Source: CAZEAN01 sp964510225
GTDB taxonomy: Bacteria; Planctomycetota; Planctomycetia; Isosphaerales; Isosphaeraceae
Length of the DNA stretch: 6,862 nucleotides
Direction of reading: 5' to 3'
NCBI GenBank assembly: GCA_964510225.1
Contig: CAZEAN010000209.1
Span: 1-6,862, forward strand
Shown: positions 1-5,908 of the stretch, in pieces
Position numbering within the stretch: position 1 is the first letter of the stretch
Layout of the letters: every line of letters begins with the position of its first letter
Notes under the pieces: model-generated
The model's input: the letters and a program-made list of their open reading frames with translations, nothing else
What the model was told of the DNA's origin: nothing
Databases searched by the model: none
Made by a program: the position numbers and the translations under genes

Positions 1-168
1 AATAAAGCGGATAATGGGTAACGATTCCTCCGATGACGCTTTGAGGGGCTTTGTTGTTAAGGCACCTAGGCTTGCTACAAGTAAGTATGCAATAATTCTT
101 GGTATTTTATTGTGCATTGTTGGGGGATTCGATTCTGTTCGTGTTCGGTCCCTGGGACTTTACCCCGA

Positions 169-196
169 TGCCCCCTCGCTCCGAGGCCAGGGGGCA
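169..196. terminator. GC-rich perfect hairpin, possible terminator
   Basis: TGCCCCCT (169-176) is perfectly complementary to AGGGGGCA (189-196), giving an 8-bp stem with a 12-nt loop. An alternative inner stem CCTCG (174-178) / CGAGG (182-186) competes with it. Neither side is followed by a clear T tract, so this is not a canonical intrinsic terminator. It lies between whatever is left of the window and the end of the minus-strand gene, where a transcription barrier between converging units would make sense. The role is inferred; the inverted repeat is seen directly. Confidence 0.35.
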
Positions 197-220
197 GCCT
201 GATCAGATACTCGTAACAGC

Positions 221-268
221 AGAAAAGCAAGAGTTCAATCGTTTCAACGCTCGATGATGTTGATTGAA
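221..268 (-). terminator. Candidate terminator of the DUF1549/DUF1553 gene
   Basis: TTCAATC (234-240) pairs with GATTGAA (262-268), and an inner TCAAC/GTTGA pair can add to the stem. Read on the minus strand, the hairpin is followed by CTCTTGCTTTTCT, a fairly T-rich run. It starts about 30 nt past the stop codon at 297-299, which suits termination of the minus-strand gene. The stem is AT-rich and interrupted, so the call is only moderate. Confidence 0.35.
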
Positions 269-296
269 GAGAGATCCGAGTGTTGGGGACGACTGA

Positions 297-2807
297 TCAA
301 TGTCGGAACAGAAATTCCTTCGAGTTGATTAGGACCCAGCCGAGGTCTTCGACGGCCTCGCGTCGGTTATCGGCCGCTTCAATATGGGCAACGGCGGCTT
401 CAAGTTCGCTGCTCTCTGGTGATCGAGAGAGGGCGATCTGATAGAGCGCCTCGGTGATCTCGGCAGCGCTCAGTTCCGACTCGGCGAGTCGGTGCATCCG
501 CCCGCCATCAGTCCGGAGTTTATCGTGGACGGTGCTCCCACCGATCAACTGAAGCGCTTGCGAGAGATTCGAGTCCCCTTCGCGTTCACACTCGCAGGCA
601 AGTTCACGCGCCGGGCGCCCAAAGGTCTTCAAGAACGGGTGGTCCACTTGACCATCGGGCAGTTGGGTGGCGCGGGCACCACCGGGAAGCCCTTTGAAGT
701 CGGTCGGGGTGTCGGTGAGTTCGGAGATCGCGTCGAGCAACACTTCCGCTGAGAGCCGCTTGGCGATCGCATGTGAGAAGTAGCGATCATCGTCGACGTT
801 GAGCGAATTGGTCCGGGCGCTGAATTGATAGGTCTGACTTGTCAGAATCGTCCGGATCAAGTGACGGAGATCGTAGCCGCTTGAGATGAACTCATCGGCA
901 AGCGTTTCGAGGAGTTCGTCGTTGGACGCAGGGTTGGAGTCGCGGAAATCGTCAACCGGATCGACAATCCCTTTCCCAACAACATGGTACCAAATCCGAT
1001 TCACCATACTCTTGGCAAAGAATGGGTTCTCGGGATTGGTTAGCCAAGCAGCGAGCTGGTCGCGTCGGGATTGCTCGCCCTCCGACTCGGCAACCGGACC
1101 ACCGAGGGCTTTCGGTGCCATGACTTTTCCCGTTCGTGGCTGTCGGACTTCACCACCCTCGGCGCCGAAGATGACTTCTTCGCCTGGTAACGTGCCACCC
1201 TTCTGCTTTACTCGAGCGAAGTAAGCCGCAAAACCGTAGTAATCGTCCTGGGTCCAGCGCTCGAAGGGGTGATTGTGACATTTGGCGCACTGGATCCGGA
1301 CCCCGAGGAAGAGTTGGGCGGTTGTTTCAACAGCATCATCGGGTGATCGGCTTATCCGATAGAAATTCGCTGGTGGGACCTTGAAGGTCGAACCGTCGGC
1401 GGTGAGCAGCGTCCGGACAAACTGATCGATCGGGGCATTCTGTTCGATCTGTGCTCGGATCCAACGCTGAAAACCGTAAGCCCCTTTCGATTGAATGAGG
1501 CGTGAATTGGCACGCAAGACATCCGCAAATTTCAGAGACCAGAAATCGTTGAACTCGGGGCGTGCCAAGAGTTCGTCGATCAAATCTTCACGACGAGTCG
1601 GTGACGGGTCGTTCCAAAAGGCGTTGACTTCTTCAGGAGTCGGCAAGACCCCGATCGTATCGAGATAGACCCGACGGATGAACTCTTCATCAGTACAAGG
1701 GGCAGAGGGAGCGATCCGCATCCGATTTAATTTTCCAAAAACTGCGCGATCGACCGGATGATCCCCCGGAACAGGAGCTTCAGCAAATCCAGGGACTTCG
1801 ACAAGATGCGTCAAACGGACCGTTGCGACAAGATCGAGATAATGAGCAATGATCGCCGCTTCGCCCCGTTGCTTGAAGGTGACAAATCCGGAAGGATCGA
1901 TCTCGGCAATATCGGTGTCAGACGAGTCGTAGTAACAAATCGTCGTGACGTCACGAACGGTACCATCCGCGTAGGTCACTCGAGCGACTACTTGTTGTGT
2001 CGTCGATGGGTCGTGTAAGACACGGTCACCGGGAAGCAGCTCCAACGCGACTGCATCGGTGGCGTTTGGATCATCAATGGCCCCTTCAGCAATCCAATCG
2101 TGCAGGAATCGGAAAGTGTCCGTTCCTTTGTTCAATCGGAGGCCTCCCTCGTGTGGAACTTCACCGAGCGGCTTTCGGAGAAGGAGACTACTGAGGGGGG
2201 CAATGGGATTGATCCGGCGTCCTGCGATCCCTCGGCTCAGAATCTGATAATCCTCATCAGGAAGGTAGCCTCGGAGACTCAGTCGAAAGCCACCCTTGCC
2301 ACTCGGCGTCCCGTGACAGGCACCCATATTGCAGCCGGCTTGACTCAAAGCAGGGATCACTTCGTTCCGGAAACTCACCAAAGCATGGTCTTCCAAGCCT
2401 TCGACGCGAACTCTAGCCTCGGCTTGGCCACTGCTGCCAATCGCAAGAATCCGTGTTTCTCCATTGCCAGTCGGTCGAACCCGACCTCGATCATCGACAA
2501 CCGCGACCTCGGGGTCGAGGCTCGTCCACTCGACGGAGCGGGTCAGATCACTCTTAAATGCCTTCTGATGGCCCTCGCTAGGGATCAGCGTAGCGATCAA
2601 TTGTGATGAGGCCCTGCTGCCCTGTAAGACGCTCAGAGGCGGTTCGACGACCACTGCGTCAATCGCTGAATCACGTTGTTCAGGGAATATTTCGTCAGCC
2701 GCGTCGAGCTGGTTTGCAGGGGCCAGCATCAGTGCCAGTGTCGTCACAACCAGCGTTGCCACGGAGTTTGACATCTTACGATCCAGTCGTCGTTCAACGC
2801 TTACCAT
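297..2807 (-). CDS. Secreted Ig-like / cytochrome-type DUF1549-DUF1553 protein
   Basis: An 836-residue protein of the planctomycete DUF1549/DUF1553 group; its biochemical function is unproven. ATG at 2807 is chosen because AGGAG lies 8 nt upstream; Met12 has a weaker site. Residues 1-37 look like a signal peptide (basic start, hydrophobic 15-30, cut near LDA-ADE), implying export. Residues about 50-136 and 255-336 resemble bacterial Ig-like (Big_2) domains. Between them lies CNMGACHG (159-166), a C-x4-CH cytochrome-like motif, followed by a GGFRLSLRGY segment. DUF1549 spans about 350-535 and contains CAKCHNHP (507-514), a CxxCH heme-type site, and WTQDDYYGFAAYF. DUF1553 spans about 575-830, with MVNRIWYHVVGKGIV, CECER (738-742) and the family-like end NSKEFLFRH. 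Length and motifs appear intact. Such proteins often sit beside a DUF1501 gene, but none is in the 296 bp downstream. A heme or electron-transfer role is inferred only. Confidence 0.93.
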   Translation of the reverse strand: MVSVERRLDRKMSNSVATLVVTTLALMLAPANQLDAADEIFPEQRDSAIDAVVVEPPLSVLQGSRASSQLIATLIPSEGHQKAFKSDLTRSVEWTSLDPEVAVVDDRGRVRPTGNGETRILAIGSSGQAEARVRVEGLEDHALVSFRNEVIPALSQAGCNMGACHGTPSGKGGFRLSLRGYLPDEDYQILSRGIAGRRINPIAPLSSLLLRKPLGEVPHEGGLRLNKGTDTFRFLHDWIAEGAIDDPNATDAVALELLPGDRVLHDPSTTQQVVARVTYADGTVRDVTTICYYDSSDTDIAEIDPSGFVTFKQRGEAAIIAHYLDLVATVRLTHLVEVPGFAEAPVPGDHPVDRAVFGKLNRMRIAPSAPCTDEEFIRRVYLDTIGVLPTPEEVNAFWNDPSPTRREDLIDELLARPEFNDFWSLKFADVLRANSRLIQSKGAYGFQRWIRAQIEQNAPIDQFVRTLLTADGSTFKVPPANFYRISRSPDDAVETTAQLFLGVRIQCAKCHNHPFERWTQDDYYGFAAYFARVKQKGGTLPGEEVIFGAEGGEVRQPRTGKVMAPKALGGPVAESEGEQSRRDQLAAWLTNPENPFFAKSMVNRIWYHVVGKGIVDPVDDFRDSNPASNDELLETLADEFISSGYDLRHLIRTILTSQTYQFSARTNSLNVDDDRYFSHAIAKRLSAEVLLDAISELTDTPTDFKGLPGGARATQLPDGQVDHPFLKTFGRPARELACECEREGDSNLSQALQLIGGSTVHDKLRTDGGRMHRLAESELSAAEITEALYQIALSRSPESSELEAAVAHIEAADNRREAVEDLGWVLINSKEFLFRH

Positions 2808-2814
2808 CGCGGAT

Positions 2815-2819
2815 CTCCT
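2815..2819 (-). promoter_or_regulatory. Ribosome binding site that decides the start at 2807
   Basis: The minus strand reads CAGGAGATCCGCG directly before the ATG at 2807. AGGAG at the usual distance supports this start over the internal Met12 at 2774, which would give a shorter N-region to the same signal peptide. Confidence 0.7.
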
Positions 2820-2916
2820 GTTGCAGCGCCAACTTGTTCCGAGTTGCTGATGCTTCCTGACTCTGGTGACAGTTCTGAATCGGACGATTGCTACTGTAAT
2901 GCAGATTCATCTTGCC

Positions 2917-2946
2917 TTGATACGTAGTTCAACATTTGCTCTTCAA
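2917..2946 (-). promoter_or_regulatory. Weak candidate promoter for the DUF1549/DUF1553 gene
   Basis: On the minus strand TTGAAG (2946-2941) is followed after 18 nt by TATCAA (2922-2917), each matching the sigma70 consensus at four of six positions. It would give a leader of about 100 nt before the ATG at 2807. No better pair was seen between 2820 and 3060 on this strand, so it is listed only as the best visible option. Confidence 0.2.
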
Positions 2947-3046
2947 CGGGGCAAGGTCGAAGCTCAGGGAATCGTGCACCTCATCGACGTCTCATGGACG
3001 TCCGAAGTCGTAGAATCAGCCTGAATTCCCTGGATTCCTGATCCTA

Positions 3047-3074
3047 TTGCATCTCTGGTTTATCCCGATATAAT
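3047..3074 (+). promoter_or_regulatory. Sigma70-like promoter upstream of the 142-residue protein gene
   Basis: TTGCAT at 3047-3052 and a perfect TATAAT at 3069-3074 are separated by 16 nt. The pair points rightward towards the gene at 3306. Transcription would begin near 3081, leaving a leader of about 225 nt. Box sequences are seen directly; activity and start site are inferred. Confidence 0.5.
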
Positions 3075-3293
3075 CGAACTGGAGGATTGTCTGATCACAC
3101 AGAGGATCATACTTCTCCAACTGAGCGCGTTGGTCATGTCAGGTTGCCAACGGCTTCTGTTGTAGTGTGATAGACTCTTGAAACATTGATCAGTTGTTCG
3201 GACCAAACAGCGATCGGCCTTCCTCGGACTGCCCGTTGTAATCCGTTGCCGTTTAGCTGAGCAATTCATCACCTTTGATCGGATCAGAATCGC

Positions 3294-3303
3294 AAGGAGG
3301 TGA
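3294..3303 (+). promoter_or_regulatory. Exceptionally strong Shine-Dalgarno sequence
   Basis: AAGGAGGTGA matches the anti-Shine-Dalgarno tail of 16S rRNA over ten consecutive bases, ending just before the ATG at 3306. It rules against the in-frame GTG at 3300, which lies inside the site. Confidence 0.8.
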
Positions 3304-3305
3304 GT

Positions 3306-3734
3306 ATGTCTCCGATCACAACACAAACCGAATCCAAAGATCGACGACCTTTCGGTCCGGGATTCTTTCGATACGGTCTTCCAGGTCTTTTCTTGGGCGT
3401 GTTGCTTACGGTCTTACTATTTGGTGTTGGCAGACTCCCGAAGGTGCAAGCACAAGTCCAATCTGGGGGCCTTCCAGCATCAGCGAGCGGGTTATTGAGT
3501 CTGACAGTCCCGATGGAAGGAGACCCGGGCGGGACTCGACTTGTCTTAATTGACACGCGTACGCGTGCGATGGCGTTGTACAAGATCGACGGCTTCAAAG
3601 GATCACTCAAACTCGAGGCAGCACGCCAGTTTGGGGCCGATTTGAAGCTCTCCGAATACAACAATCTTCCCCCCGAAGTGGCCTCGATTGAAGCCATGGT
3701 TTCGCGTCCCCGAGCAGCGGGGCCAAGTCGCTAG
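3306..3734 (+). CDS. Small single-pass membrane or exported protein, hypothetical
   Basis: A 142-residue protein. ATG at 3306 is chosen because the AAGGAGG core (3294-3300) lies 5 nt upstream. Residues 1-22 are polar and basic (KDRR, FFR), residues 23-41 form one hydrophobic segment (GLPGLFLGVLLTVLLFG), and VQAQ at 48-51 could be a signal-peptide cut site. It is therefore either a signal anchor or exported. The mature part (about 52-142) has a beta-rich core, TRLVLIDTRTRAMALYKID (77-95), then GSLKLEAARQF and DLKLSEYNNLPPEVASIEAMV (112-132). The pattern of a stored or compared value followed by a D-L-x-L-x-E-Y-N motif recalls small planctomycete proteins of unknown function, but that is recollection, not a search. 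No catalytic residues are evident. It precedes the helix-turn-helix gene by 203 bp in the same direction, so co-transcription is possible. Confidence 0.8.
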   Translation: MSPITTQTESKDRRPFGPGFFRYGLPGLFLGVLLTVLLFGVGRLPKVQAQVQSGGLPASASGLLSLTVPMEGDPGGTRLVLIDTRTRAMALYKIDGFKGSLKLEAARQFGADLKLSEYNNLPPEVASIEAMVSRPRAAGPSR

Positions 3735-3739
3735 CATTC

Positions 3740-3808
3740 GAAGGTAGGACGATCCCCGGATGGTGTTCCCAGATCAACTCACCCTCCAGCATCACTGCTC
3801 CGACCTTC
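3740..3808 (+). repeat. Imperfect inverted repeat between two plus-strand genes
   Basis: GAAGGTAGGA (3740-3749) is complementary to TCCGACCTTC (3799-3808) at nine of ten positions, with 49 nt between the arms. It begins just after the stop codon at 3732-3734. No T tract follows, so a role as attenuator, RNA-stability element or chance pairing cannot be told apart. Confidence 0.3.
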
Positions 3809-3921
3809 TGACTGTCGCACGTGGCACCGCAGGACATGGCTCGATAGCGATCGATCGATTCATTTTTCCTTGAAATCGACGGATTCTTTCTCAGCCATTT
3901 TCAAGTTGTACTGCCAGAAGC

Positions 3922-3927
3922 GAGGAG
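3922..3927 (+). promoter_or_regulatory. Ribosome binding site for the helix-turn-helix protein
   Basis: GAGGAG lies 10 nt before the ATG at 3938. It fixes the start so that the DNA-binding-type domain begins at residue 5, as expected for this protein type. Confidence 0.65.
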
Positions 3928-3937
3928 TACGTCCACG

Positions 3938-5584
3938 ATGGCTCAGTTTTACACCCTCGAAGAGGCCGCCCGCGTCTTAGGTATGGACGCCGAGCAACTC
4001 AAGTCCAAGGCCCAGCGTCGTGAGGTGCGGGCCTTCCTGGACAGCGGTTCTTGGAGGTTTCAAGTTTCGTACATCGACGAGCTAGCTCGACGGACCGGGA
4101 TGGGGAGTAATCCTGATCTCTCTCTCTCGGACCTCGAACTGCCGCAGGGTCCTTCGGGTGATCTCTCGGCCGATGACTCCTTCGGAGAGCTTCCTTCCGA
4201 GGGAATTTTCGACACAGAGTCCGGAACCCCGGAACTTTCAGAATACAACCTCGACGCGAGGAGTGGCTCTAGTTCACAATCACCATCCATAGACCCTGAT
4301 GATTCCGTTGATCATCAGACCATCGCCGACGCGACTTTCGCGTCGGCTGGCCCCAATGCACAGATTATTGGCATGAATACACCTGGCGATAAGCAACCGA
4401 GTGATTCCGATGTCCGATTGGTTCCCGAAGATCAGCCCAAGGGAGCGAGCGATTCCGACGTTCGGCTTTCCTCGGCCGAGATTCCGATCGCCCCGGGGGC
4501 CGGCGACAACACCGATGACGTCACCTTAGTTCGGGAAGGCTCGTCCGATGCGATCGAGGCGTTCCCGCAACTGGCCGATGATGATTCTGATCCGAGCAGT
4601 GAAACGACCCTTCGATCGAGCCCGATTTCCTCGGTCGGGGGCTCGGACAGCGATGATGAAGGAAGTGACTTCGAACTCACTCCTTCTAGCGTCATCGATG
4701 CTCTTCAACCAGAATCCGGGAGCGACTTCGAATTGACTGCTTTGGACGGCAGTGAAGAACTCTTCGATCCCACCCAAGGTCTCCGGCCGAGCGATTCTGA
4801 CGTCACCGGTGTCGACCCCTCAACCTCTGGTGTTGGGGTGGCGCGGCCAAACGACTCGGGCCCCGTCCTCCAGAACTATGGGGCACTCGACGAAGGGTTT
4901 GAACTGGAACCTCTGGTAGATGAGTCGTTCGGATCGGGTGACCCTTCCGCGACCTCACTCCCGATCCAGGGTGATCCGTCGGCAACATCCTTGCCCTCCA
5001 CGAGTCCAGTCTCTGATCCCTCTCAGACAGCCTTGCCGACTCGGAATCAGGGCCCGAAGGATATATTCGAAGATACCGACTTTGAGGTGGAAGCCTTCGA
5101 TAGCGGTGAGAACCAGACTGTTCAGCTCGATATCCAGAGCGACTTCGAACTCAGCGACAGCGACTCTGACTCGGGTTCCGAGGTCTTCGCGGTTGACGAG
5201 GATGACGTCGACGACAGCGCCAAGACGTCGATGGGGGCCTCGCCCGCTGCGGCTGCACCGGTTTTTGAAGATGACGATGACGAAGATCTGGTGGAGATGG
5301 CCAGGTCTGAAGAAAGCACTCCAGGCTTTAGCGGAAGTGGCCTCGGTGAAGAATCCCTGACTTCGACTCCCTCGACCTCGACGACGCAGGGTCGTGCCGG
5401 ATTGCTCTCTGAGGCAAACGCAGCCCCTTGGGGAGGTCTCTGGGTTGGAATTCTTAGTACCGCGACTGTCCTTTTGATGGTTCTTGCCTTCATTACGATG
5501 GACGTCGTCCGGAACCTCAACAGTTTCCAGGGAGATACCACTGTCGTCTCAGGCTTGGTTAAACTCATTGCCGGTGGTGAATAA
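3938..5584 (+). CDS. Membrane-tethered HTH protein with acidic repeat linker
   Basis: A 548-residue protein in three parts. Residues 4-54 (FYTLEEAARVLGM, then KSKAQRREVRAF, SWRFQVSYIDELARR) resemble the excisionase/MerR-type winged helix-turn-helix, which binds DNA in characterised relatives. Residues 55-495 are low-complexity, rich in Asp, Glu, Ser and Pro, almost lacking aromatics and surely disordered. Short motifs recur there: SDSDVRL (155-161, 171-177; partial SDSDV 285-289), SDFEL (243-247, 262-266, 401-405) and GDPSATSLP (334-342, 345-353). The most acidic stretch is EDDDDEDLVE (444-453). Residues 498-520 form one membrane segment (GLWVGILSTATVLLMVLAF), followed by a 28-residue tail. 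The predicted topology has the HTH and linker in the cytoplasm and a C-terminal anchor. The N-terminus resembles a planctomycete family I recall, whose function I do not know. DNA anchoring, regulated transcription or protein docking are all possible. Confidence 0.88.
   Translation: MAQFYTLEEAARVLGMDAEQLKSKAQRREVRAFLDSGSWRFQVSYIDELARRTGMGSNPDLSLSDLELPQGPSGDLSADDSFGELPSEGIFDTESGTPELSEYNLDARSGSSSQSPSIDPDDSVDHQTIADATFASAGPNAQIIGMNTPGDKQPSDSDVRLVPEDQPKGASDSDVRLSSAEIPIAPGAGDNTDDVTLVREGSSDAIEAFPQLADDDSDPSSETTLRSSPISSVGGSDSDDEGSDFELTPSSVIDALQPESGSDFELTALDGSEELFDPTQGLRPSDSDVTGVDPSTSGVGVARPNDSGPVLQNYGALDEGFELEPLVDESFGSGDPSATSLPIQGDPSATSLPSTSPVSDPSQTALPTRNQGPKDIFEDTDFEVEAFDSGENQTVQLDIQSDFELSDSDSDSGSEVFAVDEDDVDDSAKTSMGASPAAAAPVFEDDDDEDLVEMARSEESTPGFSGSGLGEESLTSTPSTSTTQGRAGLLSEANAAPWGGLWVGILSTATVLLMVLAFITMDVVRNLNSFQGDTTVVSGLVKLIAGGE
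4400..4468 (+). repeat. SDSDVRL peptide repeat, two copies
   Basis: Two copies of SDSDVRL are encoded at 4400-4420 and 4448-4468, separated by nine residues. Five of the seven codons differ synonymously between them. A partial copy, SDSDV, follows at 4790-4804. Confidence 0.75.
4664..5152 (+). repeat. SDFEL peptide repeat, three dispersed copies
   Basis: SDFEL is encoded at 4664-4678, 4721-4735 and 5138-5152. Looser relatives (DTDFEVEAF near residue 379 and GFELEPL near residue 320) occur in the same linker. An aromatic residue flanked by acidic ones inside an otherwise polar linker is typical of a short docking motif; the docking role is inferred. Confidence 0.65.
4937..4996 (+). repeat. 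GDPSATSLP tandem peptide repeat
   Basis: The nine-residue unit GDPSATSLP is encoded at 4937-4963 and again at 4970-4996, separated by two residues (IQ). The amino acids are identical but eight of the nine codons differ synonymously, so the copies are not a fresh DNA duplication. Confidence 0.8.
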
Positions 5585-5660
5585 ATCAGCTTCCTGAACG
5601 ACTTGCTGGTACGCATTTAAAGCAACTTATTAGTTTGTTGAATCTCTCAGAAGTACCGCC

Positions 5661-5710
5661 CCAAGGTCCCCGCTTTATCTCTCTGTGCGGGGACTTTGGT
5701 CGTTTGCTGT
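5661..5710 (+). terminator. Strong intrinsic-type terminator after the helix-turn-helix gene
   Basis: CCAAGGTCCCCGC (5661-5673) pairs with GCGGGGACTTTGG (5687-5699) in a 13-bp stem with one G-U wobble and a 13-nt loop. It is followed by a T-rich stretch, TCGTTTGCTGTCTT. It begins about 76 nt past the stop codon and separates this gene from the DUF1326-like gene. Confidence 0.75.
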
Positions 5711-5768
5711 CTTAGGTTTTTGTTAGGAAATGAAAAGGGTCGCCGTTACGCCTCTCCGAGTGTCGCGC

Positions 5769-5798
5769 TTGACGGGCGTGCAGTTCCTCTTCAATAAT
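5769..5798 (+). promoter_or_regulatory. Sigma70-like promoter for the DUF1326-like gene
   Basis: TTGACG (5769-5774) and AATAAT (5793-5798) are each one base from consensus and lie 18 nt apart. They sit downstream of the terminator at 5661-5710 and would give a leader of about 105 nt before the ATG at 5909. Activity is inferred from the boxes. Confidence 0.5.
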
Positions 5799-5832
5799 CG
5801 GACGTGAGTCAGTTGGAAACTGGCACCATCTG

Positions 5833-5859
5833 ATTGAATGCCTAAACCGGGCATTCAAT
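5833..5859 (+). promoter_or_regulatory. Perfect 10-bp inverted repeat in the leader of the DUF1326-like gene
   Basis: ATTGAATGCC (5833-5842) is perfectly complementary to GGCATTCAAT (5850-5859), with the 7-nt loop TAAACCG. It lies inside the predicted leader, 49 nt before the ATG and about 35 nt past the -10 box. No T tract follows, so it is not a terminator. It could be an RNA stabiliser or translation-control hairpin, or an operator bound as DNA by a dimeric repressor. Confidence 0.55.
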
Positions 5860-5908
5860 TGCCGAATCCAATTCCTCCAGATTATCAAAAGCACAGGAGA
5901 AGACCGCG

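Larger units (their letters stand above)
2820..3292. other. Divergent intergenic region without a supported gene
   Basis: Nearly 500 bp separate the divergent genes starting at 2807 and 3306. No reading frame here looks coding on either strand. It holds a good plus-strand promoter (3047-3074), a weak minus-strand one (2917-2946), and several short inverted repeats: GACGTC at 2986-2991 and 2997-3002, CTTGCC/GGCAAG at 2911-2916 and 2950-2955, and TGATC/GATCA starting at 3092. None forms a convincing intrinsic terminator, and I recognise no known riboswitch or small RNA. Confidence 0.6.

Noticed and set aside
14..202. A 62-residue open frame with one hydrophobic segment at the left edge
   Set aside because: No Shine-Dalgarno is visible in the 13 nt before it, its 3' end is the GC-rich hairpin at 169-196, and the product resembles nothing I know. 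A small membrane protein cannot be fully excluded.
2100..2606. A 168-residue plus-strand frame inside the minus-strand DUF1549/DUF1553 gene
   Set aside because: It lies wholly antisense to a well-supported gene, has no family features, and looks like the complement of the real codons. The other plus-strand frames within 492-2860 were rejected for the same reason.
3300..3305. GTG at 3300 as an earlier start for the 142-residue protein
   Set aside because: The codon overlaps the last base of the AAGGAGG core, so the ribosome binding site could not serve it; ATG at 3306 has correct spacing.
3060..3326. A minus-strand frame of 88 residues across the divergent intergenic region
   Set aside because: Its start lies inside the gene at 3306 and it runs over that gene's Shine-Dalgarno and promoter. 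The product is Cys/Arg/Ser-rich without any recognisable pattern.
3607..3837. A minus-strand frame of 76 residues overlapping the 142-residue gene
   Set aside because: No ribosome binding site precedes it and half of it is antisense to a better-supported gene.
4400..5152. The repeats in the 3938-5584 gene as a CRISPR array or transposon remnant
   Set aside because: The repetition exists only at peptide level, with differing codons and irregular spacing, and the reading frame is continuous through it.
5122..5616. A 164-residue minus-strand frame with long serine runs
   Set aside because: It is the antisense image of the Asp/Ser-rich linker of the helix-turn-helix protein, whose GAC/GAT/TCG codons read as serine and similar residues on the other strand.
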